A DNA stretch of 64,000 nucleotides from NCBI GenBank assembly GCA_964036295.1, contig OZ038463.1:18153069-18217068 (forward strand), written 5' to 3'. Positions 20,201 through 30,560 of the stretch are shown here, one piece after another. Both the position numbers and the translations under genes were made by a program. The notes below the pieces were generated by a model that saw only the letters and a program-made list of their open reading frames with translations, had not been told where the DNA came from and did no database searches. This DNA is from Plumapathes pennacea (taxonomy: Eukaryota; Cnidaria; Anthozoa; Antipatharia; Myriopathidae). Numbering within the stretch: position 1 is the stretch's first letter; each line of letters starts with the position of its first letter.

Positions 20201-22351
20201 CAGCAGGCCCGTTGGGGGGCTGTTACAATTAATCTGGTTGCCGAAGAAAACGACATCAATGAAATTAAGTCAGTCACTTGTATGTTTTCGTGGTGAATAA
20301 TGTTTTCACGGATTTCCTGTTGAATTAGGTACATGGAGAAAAATGTACGATGCCACAGCATGTACAGGAGGTACAACGACGCCACACCCCCCTTCCTGCA
20401 AGATCGGCCGAGGAAATTCGTAAACCACTGCCTGCAGAAAATCGCACTTGCAGAGGACATTTGTGCTGAAGATATTGCATGCACAAATCACGGGGAATTC
20501 AATGTCAAAAGCCAGTCGGACACTGGTCAATGGTACTCGTTGACATTTGGCCACGACGACCACTCGTACCCAGAATGTTCGTGTCCCTCGTGGCAACGAA
20601 CACGACTTCCCTGCAAACACTTTTTTGCAGTGTTCAAGCACTACCATGAGTGGAGCTGGGAAAAGCTTCCGGCAGGGTACAGAGCATCGCCTTTCATCAA
20701 TTTGGACGCTGAACTTTTTACTGCCAGCTCAGTGCATTCATCGCCCAAATCTGAGTCACCCAAATCTGACTCGCCGGAGGAGGGTACCCCGGAGGAGTAT
20801 GCTGATGGACCGCCGCTTCCTGCCGATCGAGAAGTGTCTGACACGTCTATAAAGAGACAACGGAAGAAACAGAAGCTGACACGGAGTGCGGGCCAGAAGT
20901 GTCGAGAGGTGCTCGACCAAATAAGGCAGTGCACGTACGTGATAGAAAAGGAAGAGGCGTTAGACAAATTAAAGTCCAGCCTGCGCGCCTTACTCCAGCA
21001 GATAGAACCATATATCACAACTGCAGATGGACTTACTCTTGAAGGGGGAGAAATTCCAAAGAAGAGGTCTGCACCAGCCAATGACATCAAAAAGAGATAT
21101 TTCGCTCCTCTGCCTCTTCGACCTTCCAAGAGTAAGTACAAAGGCAGAGTTGGACATAAAGCGTCTATCATGCGGAGCACCTACAGGGTGAACATTCCCA
21201 TTCAAAATAATCAAACAAAGGCCAAGAGTCCACAAGGTGCATGTCCTGGAAAATGGACACAGGAGCCCCCGAGAAACCCTGCCTGCCCCATTCCCGAGCC
21301 TGAAGTGACGTGCTATGTGCACCAGACCGCCGGCGACCAGTTCTCCGACGAGGACATTCAGATAACAGGGGTCACGACTGCGGAGGTACCGAAGAGACGG
21401 AAAAGGGCCATCCCCAAGCCTGAAGAAACGTCCTCCGTGAACGAGACCAACGAGAAAATTGAGATGACAAAGATGACAGGGGTCGCGACTGCGGATGTAC
21501 CGAACAGAAGGAAAAGAGTCATCCCCACCGCCAGTGACCAGTTCTCTGATGAGGAAATTGAAATAACAGGGGTCGCGACTGCGGAGGTCTCGAAGAGAAA
21601 GAAAAGGGCCATGGACACGGAAGAACTGTCCATAATTAGGAATGCCAGGTGCCTCACCGACACCTCTATAAACTGCGCACAAAACATGCTCCATAGCCAG
21701 TTTCCCCTTTGTGATGGATTGGAAGACACCACACTTGGGCCACTCCTACAATTTACAGTGCAACGTAGTGAGTTCGTCCACGTCCTTCACACTGGAAGCA
21801 TGCACTGGGTGTGTGTTTCAAACATCGGGTGCCAAAAGGGAGAGATAAAGTACTTTGACAGTTTGCTTAGGGGGCAGCTAAATCCGTTGATTAAAAAACA
21901 GATTGCAGCACTGCTGAATGTGAGGGAACCAGAGATCTTCATCAACGTCCAAACAGTACAGCAACAAACAAATGGCGTGGACTGCGGTCCATATTCTCTG
22001 GCTTTCGCTACAGGCATACTAAACGGCGATGACCCAGCCAACATCACATACAACGAGGGAATGCTGCGAGAGCATTTGTTGAGCTGCTTTTCAACAGGCA
22101 TCATGTCACCCTTCCCACAGCACCAGTCAAATCGGCGTCGCCACAGACGAGCACCCAAAAGGACTTTGGCATTCAATGTGTATTGCATGTGCCGCATGCC
22201 ATGGGATGAGGCTGACGAGGCCGACCCCGATCTGCGAATGGCACAGTGCGATAGGTGTGATCACTGGGTCCACAAAAAATGTGCTAATATCCCAGAGGAA
22301 GTGTTTAGAAGGGGGGGTTGCTACTGGGCTTGTCCAATCTGCCTTCCATAG
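17203..22351 (+). CDS. MULE transposase with CARF-like, SWIM, Ulp1 protease and PHD domains
   Basis: Eight exons are read: 17203-17374, 17517-17698, 18009-18119, 18213-18358, 18554-19286, 19576-19817, 19966-20141 and 20329-22351, about 1261 residues. All have GT-AG borders and matching phases; exon 2 is preceded by a TACTAAC branch site. Order of domains: a zinc-binding N-terminus (KVYDCQHG ... KVACPAQIKL) resembling CARF/WRKY-GCM1 domains; the MULE DDE core (LLDATYKTTRYALPLF, FMTDNC, LCDFHREQAWERW, NNGVERQNQDFKYN); a SWIM finger (CSCPSWQRTRLPCKHF); a basic linker with three similar repeats (TGVxTAEVPKRRKR); a C48 Ulp1-type protease with His (MHWVCVSN), Asp (KYFDSL) and Cys (NGVDCGPYSLAF); and a C-terminal PHD finger (CMCRMPW ... 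CDRCDHWVHKKC ... CPIC). Exon 4 carries a single-base loss in an A run near 18256, the only defect. Confidence 0.85.
17832..17950 (-). repeat. tRNA-derived SINE-like insertion in a MULE intron
   Basis: On the minus strand a tRNA-like stretch has a T-arm (TGAGATCGAATCTCA, close to a B box), an anticodon-arm-like CTCG...CGAG pair and a possible A box. It is followed by an A/T-rich tail (17832-17880). It lies in the intron between MULE exons 2 and 3. It is not a functional tRNA: the acceptor stem is not formed. Confidence 0.4.
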
Positions 22352-24019
22352 ATTTGAAACGGGACAGAGGATGCTACAAAGGGCAGGGGATAGGAAAGTG
22401 AGTAGGACCAAAGATTAAGTGATCTTAAGTTCATCACCTAAAAGTTTTTGAGTGCCAGAAATTGAATGCGCATAAAATATCTTGTATTCATGAAAACTTC
22501 AGTTCTGTAGCATTCATTTATGAAAATTGGCAGCATTCATTATGAGTGGTGAAGTTTCAGTCAATGACAAAAGTTCTTGGGACACTTTCAATAAAGGACA
22601 TATTTCAGACACAAGTCATACACAAGTGTACTGAAAGGTGCAAAACACATATTCTCCCCCCTCCCCTCAAGTACAATGTTGCGTGTGTTTGGAAGGGTGG
22701 GAGTCTTTCAACTGAAATAGTAGATCACTGAAACTGTGTGAGGGTCCCAAGACTTTTGTCACTGATTGTTGGTTCATGTGACTTTGTACTGCAAAGTAAT
22801 TGTTGTTGAAAAAGAATTTAATATTCTGATATCTACTTTTCTACAGTATTCTTCCCTTAGAATTTAGAATATTCTACCTTCACATACAAAGCAAACCCTT
22901 ATGGAACACAATACAGTTAGTTACAACTGCTTCAGGTTGATGTGCAGCAATGGACTGTATTGCTACTGTATTTTTCCCATACACTTACATGACCAGAAGA
23001 AATCATTAGCAACTACATCTGTTTGAGTGTTATGGCAATATATGCTCTAAAGTTTTAGCTATTTCAAATTTGAAAAAAAGAGATCAGCAATAATTGCCCT
23101 GCAGTTTGCCTCACTTCCAAGTTTTGAAATTTGCAGTATTCACTTTGAGACAGAAAATACTGTCAGTAATCTGAAGATCATGTTAAAACTAGAATCTCTG
23201 TGAAGTTTCAGCTCTGCATTTAGTGCTGTGGATGAGTTCAATATTAATTAAATGAAATTTATGGAATGGCTACAAATTTAACACTTGTGTCATATATTTA
23301 AAACCAATTATTCTAGTACAAGTCAGCTGTCAGTAGCTTATGTCATTGCATGCCTCTTCCCTACAAACTTCTGACTGTAGACAGCATCCAACTTTGAACC
23401 AAAAACATCTATATCATACAGAAAATTTAGAATGTCTACTCGATTGATACAACATAATTCCATTCTTCTTGAATGGTTGGGAACGATTGCATCATCAACT
23501 AGGAAGTGAAACGTTTGTCACAGTTGAAAGAGTGAATGAAACCTTTACCCCTCGCACTTTACATGTCCCTTTCTAAGAGAATAAATAGAAGTTAACAGTC
23601 ACTCCCTAAATCAAAAATGCAGATTCTCCCAACCTTTTCAACAAGATAATCTATATAATGCAGTGAGAATTAAGAGTTTAAACAGCATTCATCTAGGCAA
23701 GGCATCAATAATTTTATTGCCAAGTTCTGCATATTACTGTATGATATATCTTTGCTGCGAAACAAAAAGTGACATAATCGAAACTATTGCGAGAGAAAGA
23801 GAGGCAAATGTTTCAGCATTCGGCCAGTCACTTTCTAGATCTTGCAAAATACACCTATAAAGAGACTTACAAATGAAAGGTGATCCTTACTGGGGTGAAT
23901 CAGCGACACGTTGGCCGTACGAACCAGATCTGGTTTGTCTTTCGATCAAAACAATAGTCATCCCATCACGTACTGTTTGCGTGAGTTCGGCTTATTTCGC
24001 TCGGAAACTCTTCGTAAAT
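22352..24019. other. Non-coding right part of the MULE
   Basis: This A/T-rich stretch follows the stop codon and includes the 3' untranslated region. No second gene is seen. Words near 23585-23645 (CACTCCCTAAATC ... TTCTCCCAACCTTTT) resemble the interior of the CCCTTTCACTCCC MITE family. Confidence 0.45.
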
Positions 24020-24076
24020 TAGATTCCAGGTCCTCTCGGAAAAGGTGGTTTTGAGCGATGTGATCTAATGCTGACC
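24020..24076 (-). repeat. MULE right terminal inverted repeat
   Basis: An exact inverse of 17084-17140. The adjoining base 24077 begins BEL/Pao coding sequence. Confidence 0.9.
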
Positions 24077-27000
24077 ACCATAATGTCATCGGGAGAAGAG
24101 GCAAACCTGGACAACATGTTCCTGACGCAGACTGCCAGGACCGATTATGAGGAACTTTGTCGGATGGATGTCCTTGGTCTCGAAGACAAACCTAGCGGAG
24201 ATCAGAGCGTTGTGCATGCAGAGTTCCTGGAACAGCTCCATCGTGACCCGGAAGGCTGGTATGAGACCGGACTCCCGTGGAAGGGAGACCACCCCCCCTT
24301 GCCATCAAACAAAGCAGGGAGCTTGAAGCTTGAACTTGGTGCAACGTCTGAAGAAGACCGGGAGACTAGACGAATACGATGCCATTATCCAGGACCAGCA
24401 GAAGGAAGGAATCGTGGAGAAAGCAGACATGCCGCCCATAGGGAGAGAGTTCTATATACCCCACAAGGCGGTCGTAAGAGAGAACGCGGAAACTACCAAG
24501 ATGAGGATCGTTTATGATGCATCTGCCAAAGCATACGACTCTGCGCCCTCCCTGAACGATTGCCTCGATATCGGACCGCCGCTGCAGAACAAGCTATGGA
24601 AGGTCCTTGTCAGGGGGAGGTTCCATGCAGTAGCCCTCGCCGGTGACATCCGCAAGGCATTTCTTCAAGTGCGAATCCGAGCCGAGCACAGAGACGCGCT
24701 GAGGTTTCACTGGCTTGACGCCAAGGACCCCCAACGTGTGTGCACGTTACGGTTTACCAGGGCACTCTTTGGCTTGGGGCCATCGCCATTCCTACTAGGT
24801 GGTGTACTTCAACATCATCTGAACGTTTGCCGAACCGACCATCCCAAGTACGTGGGAGAAATAGAGTGGGAATTGTATGTTGATGACCTACTGACCGGTG
24901 GACCAACTGTGGAACAAGCGTGCAAGAAGAAGGAAATCACGACCGAGATATTCAGCGAGGCTACCTTACAATTGCACAAGTGGAACTCTAACGCGAAAGA
25001 GCTAGAACTGACAGAAGTGAATGAGAGCGAGGAGGACCTGAGTTACGCCAAGCAGCAGTGCGGTGTACAGCCTAGAGAGAGTGGCGTCCTCGGATTAAAG
25101 TGGGATAAGCGCACTGACGAAATCGGAGTTGTCTTCCCAACAAGTGCCGCTCAACCGACGAAGAGAGGCATCTTAGGCAAAGTGGCCAAGATCTACGACC
25201 CCCTGGGCCTTGTGGAGCCAATCATTCTACAAGGGAAACTACTATATCGCGAGAGCTGTGACGAGAAGTGCGGTTGGGATGCGCCATTATCCACGGGGCT
25301 GGTACACAGATGGCAGAAATGGGAGAGCAGTCTTCCCCAGCAAGTGAACACTCCAAGATCGCTGGCAACTTACCGAGAGCCTATAGAGGAGATCGCCCTT
25401 CATGCCTTTGGAGACGCAAGCGGCAAGGGCGTTGGCGCCGCTGTATATGCTGTCATCACGCAACCGACCGGAGTCAACCAAGGTCTTGTCGCCGCGAAGG
25501 CAAGACTGGCCAAACAAGGACTCACTATTCCTCGCCGGGAGTTAGTGTCTGGTCACATGGCCGTGAATCTGCTGAGTAACGTCCGGGATGCAATACAAGG
25601 GTTTCCCATAACGCCTCTTCACTGTTGGCTTGACAGCAGTGTTGCCCTCCATTGGGTGCGCGGTACAGGAGACTACAAGCAGTTTGTTGGAAACCGAGTT
25701 CGCAAGATTCGGGAACACGATGATGTCAACTGGAGACATGTGCCTACCCAAGACAACCCCGCTGACCTTGCCAGCAGAGGCGGGCCTGTGAATGCCGAAA
25801 CCCGCCTGTGGTGGAACGGACCAGAGTGGCTGAGCGATCGTGCACAGTGGCCACCAGACATCGTGACCCAAGCCAGTGCAGAATCGACTGCGGAGGCCAA
25901 GGCGACAAAGCAACTATTTGCCTTAGCAGTAGCAGCAAATGACGAGTTAGACGACCTCCTTTCCAAGACCACCTACTGGCGAACCTTACGGGTTAGCGCG
26001 TGGATCTTCAGATTTGCCCGCAACGCCAGAAGTCCAAAAGCCAAAACCAGAGGACCACTCACTAGTGAAGAGATTGAGGAACAGGAGCGGTTCTGGGTAC
26101 TACGAGCCCAACACCGAGGCGCGGAAAAGCTGGAAGAGGATCGCCTCCAGTTGAATCTACAGAGAAATGACGAGGGAGTACTCGAGTGCAGAGGTAGAGT
26201 TCAAGGGCATTACCCGATCTATATTCCCGACTCCTCAACTTTGGCAGAGAAGTTTGTTCAACACGCGCACAAGGCCACGCTCCATGGCGGTGTAGGTCTT
26301 ACCATGGCCAAGGTCAGAGAACGACACTGGATTCCACGACTAAGGCGACTCGTGAAGCGAGGAATCAAGCAGTGTCACGGATGTAAGAGGTTCCAAGCCA
26401 TAGCATACGCAGCGCCACCACCCGGTAACCTGCCAACCACTCACACAGAAGGAACTACCGCGTTTCAAGTCATCGAGATAGACTACGCTGGGCCACTGCG
26501 CTACCGCATTTCCAAGGGTCGAGAAGGCAAGGCATATGTGTTACTATATGCATGCAGCTTCACCAGGGGGATGTACCTCGACCTACTGCCCAACCTGGAG
26601 ATGACAGAATGTCTGGACAGCCTGGAACGGTTCATTGCCCGCCGTGGCCGGCCTGAGCGAATATACTCGGATAACGGGGCGACGTTCATCGGAGCAGCAA
26701 AGTGGGTGAAAGCGGTGATGCGTGACGAACGACTACAGGGTTACCTGGCCAAGAACGGCATAAGGTGGCAGTTCAATTTGAGCCGGGCCCCGTGGTGGGG
26801 AGGCCAATTTGAACGAATGGTGGGCCTGATGAAAGCAGCTCTTTACAAGGTCATTGGCAACGGATTTCTGAGCTGGAAGGAGCTGGAAAAGGTTCTCCTG
26901 AGCGTCGAGATTACCCTCAACGACCGACCCCTTGGGTACGTGGAAGACGACGTGCAGTATCCAGTGATAACCCCAAATTCATTGCTCTTCATGCGACCCA

Positions 27001-27470
27001 GCCACCTTCTGCAGCCACTACCCCATCTGGTTCAGAACATCAATTTGCGCAAGCGCTACAAGTACTTGGGGCGATGCAAAGACGCCATGTGGTCAAGGTG
27101 GACCCGAGAATACCTGCGCTCACTCCGGGAAAAACACGTGAGCAAAAGGAGAGATGGATGCATTGCGCCGCATGTTGGAGATGTGGTGATCATCAAATCA
27201 GAGGAAAGAAACCGGGGCAAATGGCGTCTGGGGATAGTGACAGAGCTCATCGTGGGCACAGACGGAGTAGTACGGGCGGCGAGACTGCGCGCCGGAAAGT
27301 CGTTCATCGAACGAGCTGTTCAGCACCTCTACCCCCTCGAGCTTACATGCGATAGAGAAGCTCCCGCAGCACCTGAGCCACCACCCCAGAATCCAGAGGC
27401 AAGGCCCAAGAGGAACGCTGCGATCAACGCAGCACGGCGAATTGCCGAACTATCCGTTAATGAACTATAG
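24077..27470 (+). pseudogene. BEL/Pao pol: reverse transcriptase, RNase H, integrase
   Basis: The frame 24077-24326 encodes the segment before the reverse transcriptase (DYEELCRMDVLGLED, WYETGLPW). The main frame takes over near 24330 (LVQRLKKTGRLDEYD), so about two bases are lost between them. The rest is open for 1046 codons. It holds the BEL-type RT with GDIRKAFLQV and active site YVDDLLTGG, then an RNase H-like region (HAFGDASGKGVGAAVY). The integrase follows with its HHCC finger (H-HGG ... CHGCKRF) and DDE core (IEIDYAGPL, YSDNGATFIGAA, WWGGQFERMVG), and then a GKWRLGIV tail. A truncated element with one frameshift, so non-autonomous. Confidence 0.88.
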
Positions 27471-27511
27471 TTTCTGTTTATGTTTGCCTACTCCGTATTC
27501 AAACAGGGGAG

Positions 27512-27771
27512 TGTGCGAGAAATGTTAGCGGTAGTAACATGAAGCCAAATTATCCATAGTTCTGATTGATTCATTGTTGTCTGGTTCAGCGTTGTGTAAG
27601 CCAATCAGATTAGAGCCTGTCATTACTGTTGCAACATAGCATGGTTTATGTCTTGTTTTTTTGATCTCGCTCGAGCAAGAATTGCGTACCTCGTGTGAAA
27701 ATAAGAAGTGAGTTTTGATTAAATATGTTTTGAATGTGAACTGTGTGTTGGAACGAGCTATATTTCCGACA
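27512..27771 (+). repeat. BEL/Pao 3' LTR
   Basis: It begins TGTGCGAGAAATG after the polypurine tract and ends TTTCCGACA, the usual TG...CA form, about 260 bp. The partner LTR is missing, so the borders rest on the termini alone; the end could be two bases later. Confidence 0.65.
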
Positions 27772-27979
27772 CATATACAATCACAGAATGACATAGTCAC
27801 ATTCACAGTGATTTTATGAATTCATAAGTTATATATAAACTAGTTTTAACGAAGTTGTCAGTAATCACACGCACAGGAAAGGCAGAAGGCGGGCTGCCCA
27901 CTACATCAGGCAGCCCCCTACACCGGTAGACTAACTTGTTTAACTTTTAGTGAATTTGTATTATTACTTTGTTTGACAG

Positions 27980-28088
27980 CTTGTGGTCACAAAAAGGTGT
28001 CGAGAATGGAAACGAGGACGACGAAACACACATTGAATGCATTATGACGCATTTCTCTAACTTTGCTGTTTTGATTGGGGTGCCGACG
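27980..28088 (+). CDS. Orphan exon of an adhesion GPCR (GPS motif)
   Basis: This 109-nt exon runs between TTTGACAG| and |GTATGT. It reads LWSQKGVENGNEDDETHIEC then IMTHFSNFAVLIGVPT without a stop. It matches the second half of the GPS autoproteolysis motif of GAIN domains: GWS..GV, then the conserved Cys before xTH(F/L)(S/T)xFAVL, including the HFS/HLT cleavage triad. Such exons join an extracellular domain to a seven-helix domain. Neither the first half of the GPS nor the first membrane helix was found nearby. It is either a fragment or part of a gene with large introns. The exon itself is intact apart from a missing G before W. Confidence 0.65.
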
Positions 28089-29700
28089 GTATGTTTACTT
28101 TTTCTCTAGTTTATCCAAAACAATCTGTATATATGTATATATGTTCATATTTATTGTTTGCAATATGTATGTAAGAACTAGGTATGGATGGATGGAAAAT
28201 AAATTATGCACTACCCCGGTGGATATGAAGTGCGACTTGACGCTCCCGCTTCACTCGTGAAGTGGTCCTCTCCAGAGAAAATCCAAGTTGTCGTTGCTCA
28301 TAGCACTTACACCCCTCCAGGAACAAGTATTACACATAAAAAGGACGGGGATGCTAAATTTATGTTATAATAGAAGACATCCGTAAAATTACTTGACTGT
28401 ACGCTTGTACAATGATAACAGTCCTTTTCTCGTGGGATAAAAGATTCCATTTTACGGACACTTGATTCCGAAACGATACACGTCACATAAAACTGTCAGC
28501 GTTTGATGTTGAGCACCACAAGCGGTACGTTGGTATAATAGCCCGACTAAAACTTTTGAAATTGATTTGTAATAAACGAATATGAACTGAAAATTGAACT
28601 TAAAGTACGGGTTAAATTTAATCGAAAAGGAAAGTAACGACTTCCGCGTTATGTCCGTGAAGGCTATATGCTAGGCGAAGCGAACGTGTCTCCATGCATT
28701 TTTAATGTTTTGTGTCTTCACCCTCCCACTAGCTATGGCAAATAATCCATTAGGAACGTGACAGGGAAAAAACTCACACTCAGGTAAACAGCGCAATGAC
28801 AAAAGAGAGCAATAAAACTACACCAAAAGTGCCATTCCTTATTCGTAAACACCTAATGAGACGGCGGCTGTGAAAAAGGCTTCGCGCCATACATTACTTA
28901 TACGCCATACATTGCTTATTAAAAAGACGAACTGGACAACTCGGCAACGCTAATGCTAATGGTGGACTTCTGTGTCAGAGAAGATTTTCGTATTTGGTTT
29001 TCTCCCACGCAACGGACACGACAGAAGACTGAATGAGTTTTTGCACTTTTGCCGAACTACGTAGTGAGTATGAATCAAGCAAAGAATCAAACGGAATACT
29101 CTCACGAGGAAAAACAAGTTCGTCTTCAATCAAAGGCTCCTGTGAGCCAACTCGTGAATGAAATGGCAAGAAATAAGTGCCGTGCTCATTTCTGCCCATG
29201 GTGGTGGGAGTTGAATTAATTAGATACCCATGAGTACATCCCAAGTATATATTTGGTCTGAAATAGGGTAAGGGTTTTGAGAACTGGACAGCACACGCCC
29301 ACCCAAAAATTTTCGGAGTACTCCCCCCCCCACCCCCCGGTGCAAGCATAAGAATTGAATCTTGTGATTTGCATTTGTAAGAGGCGACTTGTGGAACCCG
29401 ACCGGCATCAAAATTTCATTGTTTTGCAGACATCAGTCCATGGCATCTCCTCATTTAGTAACCTAGCAGATCTAATTCTCTTTACAAACTGTTATGATTT
29501 GTTTGTTGATTGCTTTCGCATTTATGAGTTAAAAGTGGAATGTCCCTGAGTGTCGTAGGAAACTGCTGATTCATTAAAATAAATAATTTCAGACAGTTAT
29601 TTCAATGCGTGACAAATAAAAATGAATATCAGCAAGTCCATTAAAATTAAAAAAATTATTTATGATATGAAGTACCATGTGTAGTGAAATAAGCGAAGCT
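28089..29700. other. Intergenic; one unrecognised minus-strand frame
   Basis: A minus-strand frame (about 28975-29202, starting MGRNEHGTYFLPFHSRVGS) gives 76 protein-like residues but matches nothing I know and has no splice or promoter support. At 29255-29345 a GGTCTGAAATAGGGTA repeat and C runs occur. Nothing else was supported. Confidence 0.35.
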
Positions 29701-29714
29701 CTTCTTGTATCAAC

Positions 29715-29885
29715 ATAACTGTACTATGATTTGAATGTCACAAACCCCAACCAAAAGAGGATAATACAGCTTAAATGTACTATTATTTGAATATCACAAA
29801 CTTTAACCAAAACAGGATAATACAGGTTAACTGTTCTATCATTCGAATGTCACAAACTTTAACCAAAACAGGATAATACAGGTTA
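29715..29885. repeat. Tandem repeat, three copies of about 57 bp
   Basis: The unit contains TGTCACAAACTTTAACCAAAACAGGATAATACAGGTTAACTGT-like sequence, present three times with few changes; the last two copies are the most similar. Confidence 0.85.
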
Positions 29886-29936
29886 ACTATTGTGTCATCG
29901 CTTTTAAGTACCCATTAAGAATTTCATCATAGTGTC

Positions 29937-30560
29937 CGATGGACGGATGTTTACCGTCGGACATACAGCCGGTGACCGATGAACAAGAAGTTTTGCTGAA
30001 AATATTTTAAATGTCGTCTTTTGAAAAGGGAAAAGTTCTGCATCTCTGAGCCCCCGCCAAAAGCTTGACCGACGGTGTCCGATGGTCCGATGATCGAACT
30101 GTTCTCGATCGGTGACTGATGGAGTATTTTTTCGTCTCTGAGCCCCTCAACAGCTTTACCGACGGTGTCGGTTTGACCGATGGTCGAACTTTTGTCCGTC
30201 GGACACGGCCGGTTGCCGTTTGTTGTCCAACGGTTACGGATAGAGCGATAGTCGAACTGTTGTTCGGCGGAGACGGCCGGTCACTGATGGAACATTTCAT
30301 CCGTCTCTGAGTCCCCCGAAAGCTTTACCGACGGTGTCGGACGGACCGATGGCCAAACTGTTGTCCGTCAGTGACGGTCGGTCACCTATGGTACATTTTA
30401 CCGTCGGATAGGCCACCAAATAGTTGACCGACGGTCTCTGATGGACCGATGGTCAAGCTGTTGGCCGTCGTATACGGCCGGTCACCGATGGTGAATTGTT
30501 GTCCGTGATGTCACCCAAAACTGCTGACCGACGGTGACCGATGGTCCGATGGCCGTGTTT
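29937..30560. repeat. Degenerate minisatellite of CCGACGGT/CCGATGG words
   Basis: Units near 100 bp (starts near 30065, 30159, 30325, 30425 and 30525) carry ACCGACGGTG, GGACCGATGGTC, GTTGTCCGTCGG, ACGGCCGGTCACCGATGG and a CTCTGAGCCCCC spacer. The short words occur in both orientations, so the strand can fold on itself repeatedly. Related words (CATCGGAC, GTCGGAC) occur at 34.4-35.05 kb. No gene is present. Confidence 0.75.

Larger units (their letters stand above)
17084..24076. mobile_element. Mutator-like element with a five-domain transposase
   Basis: Inverted repeats of 57 bp at 17084-17140 and 24020-24076 are identical base for base, beginning GGTCAGCATTAGATCAC. They enclose one eight-exon gene (17203-22351) encoding a MULE transposase and 1.7 kb of non-coding DNA. 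Identical ends point to recent movement. No 8-11-bp target duplication is seen: the left flank ends TGCAAACAA and the right begins ACCATAATG. The right end abuts the interior of a BEL/Pao retrotransposon, the left end the promoter of a small host gene, so the outer sequence was probably rearranged after insertion. Confidence 0.85.
24077..27771 (+). mobile_element. BEL/Pao LTR retrotransposon, 5'-truncated
   Basis: Only the pol 3' part and one LTR remain. The gag, protease and 5' LTR are absent: nothing similar lies left of the MULE. The element starts abruptly at the MULE end, so it was probably cut by the MULE insertion and a later deletion. A polypurine tract (AAACAGGGGAG) precedes the LTR. 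Confidence 0.85.

Noticed and set aside
20641..22418. Minus-strand frames up to 234 codons under the MULE gene
   Set aside because: Antisense to the SWIM/Ulp1/PHD exon, whose domains and phases are clear on the plus strand.
24068..24517. A separate 149-codon gene before the BEL pol
   Set aside because: Its sequence is the N-terminal continuation of the same pol polyprotein in a shifted frame, and its first codons lie in the MULE end.
29715..30560. CRISPR-like array
   Set aside because: Repeats are contiguous or degenerate minisatellite units without unique spacers, and the DNA is eukaryotic.
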